64,000 bases of DNA, from contig JAFZKN010000017.1 of NCBI GenBank assembly GCA_017553635.1, positions 1 through 64,000 on the forward strand. The letters run 5' to 3'. Shown here piece by piece: positions 7,897 to 15,726 of this stretch. Each line of letters starts with the position of its first letter. The stretch's first letter is position 1. The position numbers were made by a program, and so were the translations under genes. This stretch comes from Treponema sp. (GTDB lineage: Bacteria > Spirochaetota > Spirochaetia > Treponematales > Treponemataceae). The notes beneath the pieces are model-generated. The model saw nothing but the letters and a program-made list of their open reading frames with translations. It had not been told where the DNA came from and ran no database searches.

Positions 7897-9165
7897 TTAT
7901 AAATTTGCAATTAAAGTACTAAGGGTAATTACAATATCGGTTGCTTTTACCATCTGACTTAACGAAACCCATTCCGATGCCGAGTGATAGTTATGAGCCC
8001 CTGTAAAAATATTCGGTGTCGGGATTCCCATTTCTGAAAGACGTGAACCGTCAGTTCCTCCCCGGATTGGAGTCATAACAGGTTCTACACCACACTCGTT
8101 ATATGCTTTTACAAGAATATCCTGTACAAAAGGAACTTTATCAAGTTCTTCTTTCATATTCAGATACTGTTGAACATGTTTTACTTCTGCTTTTCCACCG
8201 AATGAAACTGCCGATGCAAGTGCAAGCTGTTCAACAACTGATTTTCTTTTTTCCATATTTACTTTATCAAAGTCACGTAGAAATAATGAAACAAAGGCTT
8301 CTTCCATACCTCCCGAAATTTTTAAAGGGCAGTAAAAACCAAGTCTACCGTCTGTTGTTTCCGGGCTTTCATTTCTGGGAAGATTTGAAATGAAATTTGA
8401 AGCCATTGAAATTGCATTTACCATTCCGTTTGCGCGTGCATTATTTGTATGGCTTGCAATTCCTGTAAATTTTATGTCTGAACGAAACGCATTAAAACAT
8501 TCGCTTTCAAGTTCTCCAAGATGACCGCCATCAACAGTGTATGCAAATTTACTTTCAAGAAGATCTAAAGGAACTTTATCCATTCCATGACCGGTTTCTT
8601 CATCTGGAGAAAACATTACTTCTATTTTACCATGCGGAATTTCCGGATGTGACATTAAATATTCGAGCGCGCTTACAATAATTGTAATTCCTGCTTTGTC
8701 GTCACCGCCTAAAAGTGTTGTTCCATCTGTTGTGATAATCGTATCGTTTTCTTCTGCAGCCTGTCTGAGAGCAGAATTTTTTGCAGGATCTAATTTTATT
8801 CCGCCTTTTAAATCTATAACCTTACCGTCATAATCTTTAAAAACCTGAGGATTTACATTAAGGCCGGAAACTTCTTCGACCGTATCCATGTGTGCAAGAA
8901 GACAAAATGCCTTTGCCTTTTCATAACCTTTTGCAGCCGGAATTGAAGCGTAAAGATAACAGTTTTCTGTAAGCTGAACATTTTCGAAATTGAGAGTCTC
9001 TAATTCTGACTGAAGTTTCCGTGCAAAATCAAACTGCTCTGGAGTTGAAGGGATTATTCCCTTATCAGCGTTTTCACTTGAGCTTGTAGAATGAATTTTT
9101 GCATAACCCGTAAAACGGTCCTGAATTTTTTTTGCTTCATCAGAGTTTAAAGACAGATATTTCAT
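7897..9165 (-). CDS. pepT: tripeptide aminopeptidase (peptidase T)
   Basis: A cytoplasmic zinc exopeptidase of family M20B that removes N-terminal residues from tripeptides. Metal and catalytic motifs are in order: LLAHMDTVEE (near residue 90), LLGGDDKAGI (near 150), SPDEETGHGMDK (near 186), YTVDGG (near 205) and a C-terminal HNYHSASEW that supplies the last zinc ligand. Length (422) is close to the family norm. It heads the minus-strand unit with murA. The promoter -10 ends 10 bp before the ATG and no Shine-Dalgarno is visible. Confidence 0.93.
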   Translation of the reverse strand: MKYLSLNSDEAKKIQDRFTGYAKIHSTSSSENADKGIIPSTPEQFDFARKLQSELETLNFENVQLTENCYLYASIPAAKGYEKAKAFCLLAHMDTVEEVSGLNVNPQVFKDYDGKVIDLKGGIKLDPAKNSALRQAAEENDTIITTDGTTLLGGDDKAGITIIVSALEYLMSHPEIPHGKIEVMFSPDEETGHGMDKVPLDLLESKFAYTVDGGHLGELESECFNAFRSDIKFTGIASHTNNARANGMVNAISMASNFISNLPRNESPETTDGRLGFYCPLKISGGMEEAFVSLFLRDFDKVNMEKRKSVVEQLALASAVSFGGKAEVKHVQQYLNMKEELDKVPFVQDILVKAYNECGVEPVMTPIRGGTDGSRLSEMGIPTPNIFTGAHNYHSASEWVSLSQMVKATDIVITLSTLIANL

Positions 9166-9175
9166 ACTTACTTAT

Positions 9176-9204
9176 AGAATAAATTATGAAAGTTATTTTT
9201 TCAA
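9176..9204 (-). promoter_or_regulatory. pepT promoter
   Basis: Minus-strand TTGAAA (9199-9204), 17-bp spacer, TATTCT (9176-9181). The ATG starts at 9165, ten bases downstream, leaving a leader of only about 3-5 nt. Confidence 0.6.
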
Positions 9205-9228
9205 GCATTATCGGTCTTTTCTATTAAC

Positions 9229-9257
9229 TTGTAAGGCATTGACAAATTCAGTATAAT
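9229..9257 (+). promoter_or_regulatory. lysS promoter
   Basis: TTGTAA (9229-9234), 17-bp spacer, consensus TATAAT (9252-9257). The lysS ATG is nine bases further on, so the leader is only 2-3 nt and has no Shine-Dalgarno. A TTGACA at 9239 is badly spaced for this -10. Confidence 0.65.
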
Positions 9258-9266
9258 AACCGAATT

Positions 9267-10901
9267 ATGAGTAACAATAACGAAAATCAGAACAATACTA
9301 AGCGTGACCCGCTTCTCTGTCACTGGGCAGACCAGATGGCAGACAATATTATCCGTGAAAAAGGCGACCTTGATTCTTATACTTGCGCCTCAGGAATTAC
9401 ACCATCGGGAACTGTTCACCTTGGAAACTTTAGAGAAATCATTACTGTAGACCTGGTTGTACGTGCGCTTCGTGACCGCGGAAAGAATGTCCGCTTTATT
9501 TATTCTTGGGATGATTATGATGTATTCAGAAAAGTCCCGGCAAACATGCCTGATCCTGAAATTCTTGAAAAATATCTTCGCTATCCTATTACAGAAGTTC
9601 CGGATACAACAGGAAGAAACGAAAACTACGCACGTCACCACGAAGTAGACATCGAACAGCAGCTTCCTCGCGTTGGAATTGCACCTGAGTTTTTATATCA
9701 GGCAAGCCGTTATCGTGCAAACCGTTACACAGAAGGCATGAAAAAGGCAATGCAGAACCGCGAGCTCATTAAAGAATGCTTAAACGAATACCGCGATGAC
9801 GCACATAAAATGAAAAGCGAAGATGTTTACTGGCCTGTTTCTATTTTCTGTGGAAAGTGTAACAAAGACACAACAGAAATTACAGGTTATGACGGTGAAT
9901 ATGGAATTACATACAAATGCGAATGCGGCAACGAAGAAACTGCCGACATAAGAACATTTAAAGGCGCAAAACTCGGATGGCGCGTTGACTGGCCTATGAG
10001 ATGGAACGAAGAAAAAGTTGTATTTGAACCGGGCGGAAAAGACCACATCTCTCCGGGCGGAAGTTATGATACAGCAAAGCTTGTTTCTAAAAAAGTTTAC
10101 GGATGGGATGCTCCTGTTACAATGCGTTATGACTTTGTAAACTTAAAAGGCGTTCCTGGAAAAATGTCTTCTTCAAAGGGAAAGGTAATTGCCCTTCCTG
10201 ATGCACTTGATGTTTACCAGGCAGAAGTTCTCCGCTATCTTTTTGCGGGCACACGTCCTAATACCGAATTTGCGATTTCATTTGACCTTGATGTTCTTAA
10301 AGTTTACGAAGATTACGACAAGACAGAAAGAATCGTTTATGGAATCGACAAAGCAAAAAGCGAAGATCAGTTCAATAAAGAAAAACGCATTTATATGCTA
10401 AGCCAGATTGACGGAAAGATTTCTGAAACAATACCGTATCAGATTACATTCCGCATGCTTACAACTTTACTCCAGACTTATTCAGGCGACATTGATGCAG
10501 TCATTAAATCTTTAGGCGATGTAAAACCTGAACAGGAAGAACGTCTTCGACGCCGCATGGCTTGTGCATGGTTCTGGATTAAACACTCGGCTCCAGACTG
10601 CGCTCCTGAGTTCTGTTTTGAACTTCGCAACGATGAAAGTAAAGCACAGCTTGATGAAACAATGACAAAGGCTGTTGCAAGAGTACGCGATGAAGTTGTT
10701 CCGAAGCTTGATACTTTTACTGTTGATAAAGAATGCCAGCAGGCAATGTATGACATTGCAACTGATATGGGAATTGATGCAAAACAGCTCTTTACTGCTT
10801 TGTATCAGGCACTTGTTGCAAAAGACCAGGGTCCACGCTTAGGCGGATTCTTTAGAATCATTGGAAAAGAAAAGCTTAATAAGATTTTAAGCGTTTACTA
10901 G
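9267..10901 (+). CDS. lysS: lysyl-tRNA synthetase, class I
   Basis: This 544-residue protein is the class I (archaeal-type) LysRS found in spirochaetes in place of the usual class II enzyme. It has the Rossmann-fold HIGH motif as HLGN (near residue 51, context ITPSGTVHLGNFRE), the KMSKS loop as KMSSSKG (near 299), and a Cys4 zinc-binding insertion near residues 195-225 (FCGKCNKD and CECGNEE). A helical anticodon-binding domain forms the C-terminal third. It is monocistronic, flanked by pepT on the other strand and by the transporter gene that converges on it: the two stop ends overlap by 26 bp. Lateral origin of class I LysRS in bacteria is established for the family. Confidence 0.96.
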   Translation: MSNNNENQNNTKRDPLLCHWADQMADNIIREKGDLDSYTCASGITPSGTVHLGNFREIITVDLVVRALRDRGKNVRFIYSWDDYDVFRKVPANMPDPEILEKYLRYPITEVPDTTGRNENYARHHEVDIEQQLPRVGIAPEFLYQASRYRANRYTEGMKKAMQNRELIKECLNEYRDDAHKMKSEDVYWPVSIFCGKCNKDTTEITGYDGEYGITYKCECGNEETADIRTFKGAKLGWRVDWPMRWNEEKVVFEPGGKDHISPGGSYDTAKLVSKKVYGWDAPVTMRYDFVNLKGVPGKMSSSKGKVIALPDALDVYQAEVLRYLFAGTRPNTEFAISFDLDVLKVYEDYDKTERIVYGIDKAKSEDQFNKEKRIYMLSQIDGKISETIPYQITFRMLTTLLQTYSGDIDAVIKSLGDVKPEQEERLRRRMACAWFWIKHSAPDCAPEFCFELRNDESKAQLDETMTKAVARVRDEVVPKLDTFTVDKECQQAMYDIATDMGIDAKQLFTALYQALVAKDQGPRLGGFFRIIGKEKLNKILSVY

Positions 10902-11715
10902 GAACGACAATCAACATTAAAAGACATATCAGATATGGAAATGCAAGAAGAATTCCAGAAGGGATGTTTTTAAACATTTCTATATTCTGAATGTTGTTTG
11001 CAAAGTACTGGGCAACTCCAAAGAGCAGTGCCATCAGAATTACATTACAGTCTTTTTTCTTTCCAAGAAAAACGATTGCAAGACTTGTCCATCCAATCCC
11101 ACTTGAAATATTCGGAACAAAAGAAGAAAGCCTTAAAAGCAAAAGGATTCCCGTAACAGAGGCCGTCAAAGAAGCAAGTACCCATGATAAAATTCTGTAC
11201 ACCGCAGGATTTAAATTTGAATTTTTCAAAACCTGAGGATCACTTCCTGTAATTCTGAGATACAATCCTGTCTTTGTCTTGTGTAAAAAGAAATAAGAAA
11301 GTGAAATTATGAATATTCCACACAAAACAGCGCATAATCTGAAAATTTTCTGGTCAAATGCAAAAACATCACTTACCAAAACTCCGCGAGTTTTAAAAAA
11401 CAACGCAGAAAAAGCTGTTGCAACTGAAAGAAGAAAAATATTTTCTGAAAGCGAAGCAATAAAATAATTAAACTTAAATTTTTCAACAATAAAACTTATC
11501 AAAAACACAAAAACCGCAGGAATAAAAATGCAAAGAACTATTCCCAGTGCAAAGTTTGAAGTCTTTACAGTTACTGCATAACAGATAAAAGCACTTATCG
11601 TAACCAGACCATCAATAAAGAACACCATTCTTCCTGCATACTCAGAATAGAGAGCTCCAAGCGATACAATTACAAGAGGCATTGCCGAAGCAATAATAAA
11701 AATCAAAGTATTCAT
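10876..11715 (-). CDS. ABC transporter permease, BMP/nucleoside-type, second subunit
   Basis: An inner-membrane permease of about 279 residues with eight or nine hydrophobic segments and the LSSFVPNISSGIGWTSLAIVFLGKK region typical of the BPD_transp_2 permeases that pair with BMP-family lipoproteins. Together with the preceding permease it would form the channel. I set the start at 11715, where GGAGG lies five bases upstream and the ATG overlaps the upstream stop as ATGA. It is the last of four tightly overlapping genes. Substrate: purine nucleosides or riboflavin by family analogy (PnrA and RfuA systems of treponemes); the sequence alone does not decide. Confidence 0.85.
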   Translation of the reverse strand: MNTLIFIIASAMPLVIVSLGALYSEYAGRMVFFIDGLVTISAFICYAVTVKTSNFALGIVLCIFIPAVFVFLISFIVEKFKFNYFIASLSENIFLLSVATAFSALFFKTRGVLVSDVFAFDQKIFRLCAVLCGIFIISLSYFFLHKTKTGLYLRITGSDPQVLKNSNLNPAVYRILSWVLASLTASVTGILLLLRLSSFVPNISSGIGWTSLAIVFLGKKKDCNVILMALLFGVAQYFANNIQNIEMFKNIPSGILLAFPYLICLLMLIVVPSKRLKSY

Positions 11716-12626
11716 TTTTTCCTCCATAATTTTGTAAACGCAATATTTCCTGCAACCGCAAATACTACAACCCCCTGAATAATCCCAGACATGTCAAACC
11801 CAAAATTATTCACAAGGGAAAATCGAGAGGCACTTGTGTAAAGCCACGATAAAAATAATCCCGAAGGAATTACAAAAAGTGGGTTTTTACCTGCAAGAAG
11901 AGCACATGTAAGCGCATTCCAACCCATAGAATTCGCAAACCCCTTGTAGCACGCAAAATAAGTTCCAACAACTGCAATAAATCCCGCAAACCCGTGAATC
12001 GCTCCATCAATAAATAAAGTTGAACAAAGATTCTGCTTTAATGAAAGTCCGCTGTAAATTGCAAATTCTTCAGACTTGCCGAAAATAATTACCCGCTTTC
12101 CCCACAAAGTTTTATTAAGAAGCACCCACACAAGAACACATAACACCGGTAAAAAAAGAATGCTTAAATTAAGCGGAGATGGAGAAAGAATTGACTTTAA
12201 CCTTAAATTTTCTGCGATAAACTCTGTTGCCAAAAGGTTCCCTTCTTTTGTTCTGAAAACTACACTTGTTAAATAGTCGAGTACCGGAATAAGTGCAGAA
12301 GAAACAAGATATGTCGTAAGAAGTACGTTAACTCTTTTGAATATATAGAAAATAGAACTCAGACATTCTACCATTCCGGAAACTGTAAGTGTAATTAAAA
12401 GAGTTAAAATAATATTTATTACCGGTGGAAAACTTGAAAACTGAACAAGACACATTGAACTTACAAAGCCTGCCATATAAATCTGAGCATCACCTCCCAG
12501 ATTGTAATAACCGGATTTCAAAGTAATGACATTTCCAAAAGCAGCTATAGAAATTAAAACAGCAGTATTAAGCCATAAACCTGTATAATACGAGGAAGAA
12601 AAAATTCCCGTTAAAAAATCTAACAT
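11712..12626 (-). CDS. ABC transporter permease, BMP/nucleoside-type, first subunit
   Basis: A 304-residue integral membrane protein with about eight to ten hydrophobic helices. The segment SGYYNLGGDAQIYMAGFVSSM near residues 37-57 is the conserved signature of YufP/RbsC-like permeases of nucleoside and riboflavin importers, and MGWNALTCALLAGKNPLFVIPSG near residue 235 is the region that faces the ATPase. GGAGGAAAAAT precedes the ATG. Its start overlaps the ATPase gene by 7 bp and its stop overlaps the next permease, so translation is coupled. Confidence 0.87.
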   Translation of the reverse strand: MLDFLTGIFSSSYYTGLWLNTAVLISIAAFGNVITLKSGYYNLGGDAQIYMAGFVSSMCLVQFSSFPPVINIILTLLITLTVSGMVECLSSIFYIFKRVNVLLTTYLVSSALIPVLDYLTSVVFRTKEGNLLATEFIAENLRLKSILSPSPLNLSILFLPVLCVLVWVLLNKTLWGKRVIIFGKSEEFAIYSGLSLKQNLCSTLFIDGAIHGFAGFIAVVGTYFACYKGFANSMGWNALTCALLAGKNPLFVIPSGLFLSWLYTSASRFSLVNNFGFDMSGIIQGVVVFAVAGNIAFTKLWRKK

Positions 12627-14017
12627 ATTTTTCCTCCTTCAAGCTTAAGATATTTATCGCAAACCTGCTCAGGTATATTTTGAGTCGTTAAAATTATAAT
12701 TATCTTTCCCTGACTTTTCAGTTCCACAAGACGATTGATTATTATTTTAGTTTTATTCATATCAAGGCCGGCAAGCGGCTCGCACATAATAAGTATATCG
12801 GGATTAAAATAAAGTTCGCGTTCGAGCATAAGTCTCTGAAGCATTCCCCCGGAAAGTGATTTTACTTTTTGAGCTGAACTTATCAAAAGCCCCGTATTTT
12901 TTATTACATCCTGAACATATTCTTCAGAAAAATTTTCGGCCGAAGCAGAATAAAGCATTTCAGAAACAGTAAGTTCAGGATTTGAACCACGCATAGTTTT
13001 ATCACTGGGAACAACAGAAATCGTAACTCCTGTTTTCTTTTTAAGTGTATATCGAAGAAATCGTGGATTTATTTTTTCCGTAGCAAGAGTTTTTTTATCT
13101 TTAGAAAAAACAAACTCCGCCCGGCATTCATGCATTCCTGTAATACAGTCTTCAAGCGTAAGAAGCCCTGCTTCTGCAAGGCCTTTTATAACAAGAAGCT
13201 CTCCTGCTTTTACTGTAAAAGAAATGTCATCTATAAGAGGCTTATCGACAGGAGCACAGAAAAGATTTTTAACTGCAAAGCTACATTCAGAACTATTTTC
13301 AATTTTCACATCATCGTTTTTTAAATAAACAAAGTCTGTTCTGTCACCAATTATTTCTTTTTCAATTTCTTTTACGATTTTATCTTTGTATTCATTGGAT
13401 TTTAAATTTAATTCAGTATAAGTTTTTAAAAGCTTCCCTTTTTGCAAAAGAAAGATATTATCTGCATAATATGCAAGTTCTTTTTTATCATGCGTAATAA
13501 GAACAATTGTTTTTAACTTTTTTAATTCAGAGAGATTATTAAATAATTTTTTTCGTTCTTCTTCTTCAAGATATGCACCGGGTTCATCAAGCAAAAGAAT
13601 ATCATATTCTTTCATAAGGCATGATAAAAGTGAAGTATAAAAACGTTCACCTCCTCCTATATCACAAACCCTCATACCTAATGAAAGTTCCGGTGCCCAT
13701 TTTTGAGCAAGCATTTTTAATTTGTTTTCATTCTGTTCAGAAGATTTTAAGCCTAAAAGAATGTTTTCTTTTACGGTAATTGATTCTGCAACAAGCGGAG
13801 TCTGATTAACAGTTACAACTTTCTGTCCTTCAGAAAATTCAACTTTTCCAGAAGTTAAAGAAAGTGAACCGTCAATTATTTTTACAAGCGTAGATTTTCC
13901 TGCTCCGTTTTCTCCTGCAAAAACATTTAACGCATAAGGCGTAAGTTTTAAAGTGACATCATCGAGAGCAGTTTTATTACCAAACTTTTTTGTTATATGT
14001 GATAAAACTAATTCCAT
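12620..14017 (-). CDS. duplicated ABC transporter ATPase, BMP/nucleoside-type
   Basis: A 465-residue protein with two ABC cassettes in tandem, as in RbsA/YufO importers. The first half has an intact Walker A (GENGAGKSTLVKI near residue 36) and Walker B (ILLLDEP) but a degenerate signature (IGGGER). The second half has a degenerate Walker A region (KGLAEAGLLTLEDC) but an intact signature (SLSGGMLQRL) and a Walker B variant (ILIMCEP). One composite ATP site may therefore be complete. It is somewhat shorter than the usual 500 or so residues. It overlaps the binding-protein gene by 10 bp and drives uptake through the two downstream permeases. Confidence 0.9.
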   Translation of the reverse strand: MELVLSHITKKFGNKTALDDVTLKLTPYALNVFAGENGAGKSTLVKIIDGSLSLTSGKVEFSEGQKVVTVNQTPLVAESITVKENILLGLKSSEQNENKLKMLAQKWAPELSLGMRVCDIGGGERFYTSLLSCLMKEYDILLLDEPGAYLEEEERKKLFNNLSELKKLKTIVLITHDKKELAYYADNIFLLQKGKLLKTYTELNLKSNEYKDKIVKEIEKEIIGDRTDFVYLKNDDVKIENSSECSFAVKNLFCAPVDKPLIDDISFTVKAGELLVIKGLAEAGLLTLEDCITGMHECRAEFVFSKDKKTLATEKINPRFLRYTLKKKTGVTISVVPSDKTMRGSNPELTVSEMLYSASAENFSEEYVQDVIKNTGLLISSAQKVKSLSGGMLQRLMLERELYFNPDILIMCEPLAGLDMNKTKIIINRLVELKSQGKIIIILTTQNIPEQVCDKYLKLEGGKIC

Positions 14018-15015
14018 TTAGCAAGCTGTTTTGCAATTTCAGAGCGGATATTTTCAGGAACAGTCTCGATATACAGAGGGTCTGTATCATTAAACCTTAC
14101 ATATCCGTCTTTCATTCCATATTCATTAAAAGAACCCCATTTTATCGTTCCATCTAAATATTCTTTGATAAGTCTTGCAGTAAGTTTTTCCTGAAGAGTT
14201 TCCACACATGAGATTACAAGACCTGGTGCACTTCCATATGAACTTGAATCAAAGAAACAGAGTTTTGTCTGATGTTCTTTTGCACTTGCAATTACGCCCT
14301 GACACGCGCCACCACAAATCGGAAGAATTACATCCACTCCAGAAGCACTCATTGCATCTGCAAGTTCTGCACCTTTCTTTGCATCATACCAGTTACCGAC
14401 AATTCTAAAATCAACTTCAATTTTTTCATTTGCAGATTTTGCACCCTTTTCATACCCAGGAAGAATAATCTGATTCATCACAGGATATTCCTGAGCTGTG
14501 ATTAAACCGATTTTACCAGTCTTTGTCATAAGACCTGCAACAAATCCTGTTATAAACGCAGATTCATCCTGAGCATAACGGGCAGTTACGATACTTTCGT
14601 TTCCTTCTTTCATTGCATCAAGAAGAATAAATTTCTGTTTAGGGAACTGCTTTGTAAGCGGCTCAACGAGTTCAGGAAGTGACGGATTTGAAGAAACGAT
14701 TACATCGTATTTTCCTTCTGCACAGAGTGTTGTTAAATGTCCCGGCCACTCTGCCTGATTTGTTCCGCCTTCTACTATCTTCAGACCAACTTTATTTTTT
14801 TCATCAGCCGTTTTATTGTACTGTTCAACTGCATTTTGGGCACCATCTGCAAGCTTTGCATAAATCGGACTGTCTGCAATAATTCCCGGTACATATACTG
14901 CTATGTTTCTGCTGAATTTTTCTTTGGAATTTTTACCGCATCCTGTTAAAACAAATGCTGAAAAAACAGCACAGATTACGGCAAGTGATAAAGCTTTTCT
15001 ATAAATTTTATTCAT
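14008..15015 (-). CDS. BMP-family substrate-binding lipoprotein (PnrA/RfuA-like)
   Basis: A lipoprotein of 335 residues with signal peptide and lipobox VLTGC (Cys near residue 26). The mature part is a type I periplasmic-binding fold of the basic membrane protein (BMP) family: IAVYVPGIIADSPIYAKLADG, the EGGTNQAEWPGHLTTL strand-helix, YDVIVSSNPSLPELV, and the family-typical SAFITGFVAGLMTKTGKIGLI near residue 155. It would capture a nucleoside or riboflavin in the periplasm for the ATPase and permeases encoded downstream. In treponemes, PnrA (purine nucleosides) and RfuA (riboflavin) are the characterised relatives; I cannot choose between them. GGAGG lies nine bases before the ATG. It heads the operon. 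Confidence 0.88.
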   Translation of the reverse strand: MNKIYRKALSLAVICAVFSAFVLTGCGKNSKEKFSRNIAVYVPGIIADSPIYAKLADGAQNAVEQYNKTADEKNKVGLKIVEGGTNQAEWPGHLTTLCAEGKYDVIVSSNPSLPELVEPLTKQFPKQKFILLDAMKEGNESIVTARYAQDESAFITGFVAGLMTKTGKIGLITAQEYPVMNQIILPGYEKGAKSANEKIEVDFRIVGNWYDAKKGAELADAMSASGVDVILPICGGACQGVIASAKEHQTKLCFFDSSSYGSAPGLVISCVETLQEKLTARLIKEYLDGTIKWGSFNEYGMKDGYVRFNDTDPLYIETVPENIRSEIAKQLAKWN

Positions 15016-15042
15016 TTAAAAAAACCTCCGTAAGTTTACGGT

Positions 15043-15071
15043 ATAATAGTTTTATATAAAACTATTGTCAA
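15043..15071 (-). promoter_or_regulatory. importer operon promoter with 22-bp perfect palindrome
   Basis: Minus-strand TTGACA (15066-15071), 17-bp spacer, TATTAT (15043-15048). Positions 15045-15066 form a perfect 22-bp palindrome (arms AATAGTTTTAT/ATAAAACTATT) that fills the whole spacer. A second dyad, CCGTAA/TTACGG at 15028-15041, adjoins the ribosome-binding site at 15025-15029. This is the layout expected of a repressor operator. Confidence 0.7.
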
Positions 15072-15091
15072 GTACCCGCATTTCCGATAAT
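15065..15091 (+). promoter_or_regulatory. possible promoter of the 15098 barrel gene
   Basis: TTGTCA (15065-15070), a short 15-bp spacer and GATAAT (15086-15091), six bases before the ATG at 15098. The -35 overlaps the -35 of the divergent importer operon. The spacer is suboptimal, so this is tentative. Confidence 0.35.
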
Positions 15092-15097
15092 TAAATC

Positions 15098-15697
15098 ATG
15101 AAAGTAATAAATAGAAGAAATTTTTTCATCGCTATAATCCTCTTATGCACTTCGCTCTGTTTTGCCCATGAACCGCAGGAAAGAAAATTTTTCGGTTTTC
15201 AGTTTGCAGTAGGTGGAACAATCCCACTTTACGGCGACGGCGCACAATGGAACAACCATGCAGAAATGTCAGACAACCATTTTGCACGAATCGTAATCGG
15301 AAGTGACGTTGGCTTTACATTAAAACTTGCTGATCCACTTTTTTTTGTTTTTGATTTTGAAACATGCTCTGATTTCGGATGGGATTCAAGCTATCACTCA
15401 AACAGTCTTGACTATGCATTTGCCGCAGGTTTTCAATTTTATCCCGGCTGGGGAAATCTTTCGTTTATCCTTGCATATGCATTAGGCGGAAGATCTGACT
15501 TTGTAAAACTTCCAGATGAATATTCAAAAATAAAGAATACGAAATGGGGAAACGGTTTTAAGCTCGCTGTTGAATACGACTTCTTTGAAGGTGGCGGTTT
15601 TATTCCTGGAGTAGGATTAAGCTACCGTCTTATGCCACGTGGATACAATAATTATGACAATATAATAAACATCTATGTACGCTTTGCGTTCAGATAA
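15098..15697 (+). CDS. small predicted outer-membrane beta-barrel protein
   Basis: A 199-residue exported protein with a signal peptide (FFIAIILLCTSLCFA). The mature part alternates polar and aromatic or hydrophobic residues in strands of about ten residues (FFGFQFAVGGTIPL, ARIVIGSDVGFTLKLADPLFFVFDF, LSFILAYALGG, GFKLAVEYDFFE, NIYVRFAFR), the pattern of an eight- to ten-stranded barrel, and ends in a membrane strand. No enzymatic motif is seen. There is no Shine-Dalgarno before the ATG and a possible -10 lies six bases upstream. A bidirectional terminator follows. The role is unknown; a small porin-like or OmpX/OmpW-like protein is likely. Confidence 0.65.
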   Translation: MKVINRRNFFIAIILLCTSLCFAHEPQERKFFGFQFAVGGTIPLYGDGAQWNNHAEMSDNHFARIVIGSDVGFTLKLADPLFFVFDFETCSDFGWDSSYHSNSLDYAFAAGFQFYPGWGNLSFILAYALGGRSDFVKLPDEYSKIKNTKWGNGFKLAVEYDFFEGGGFIPGVGLSYRLMPRGYNNYDNIINIYVRFAFR

Positions 15698-15702
15698 AAA
15701 AA

Positions 15703-15726
15703 AAGCGCCCTGCGGCGCTTTTTTTT
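15703..15726. terminator. bidirectional terminator between the barrel gene and rny
   Basis: Perfect 7-bp stem AAGCGCC/GGCGCTT with loop CTGC, flanked by A-run on the left and T-run on the right, so it can stop transcripts from both sides. It lies between two converging genes. Confidence 0.9.

Noticed and set aside
9239..9244. TTGACA upstream of lysS as a -35
   Set aside because: It is only seven bases from TATAAT; TTGTAA at 9229 has the correct 17-bp spacing.
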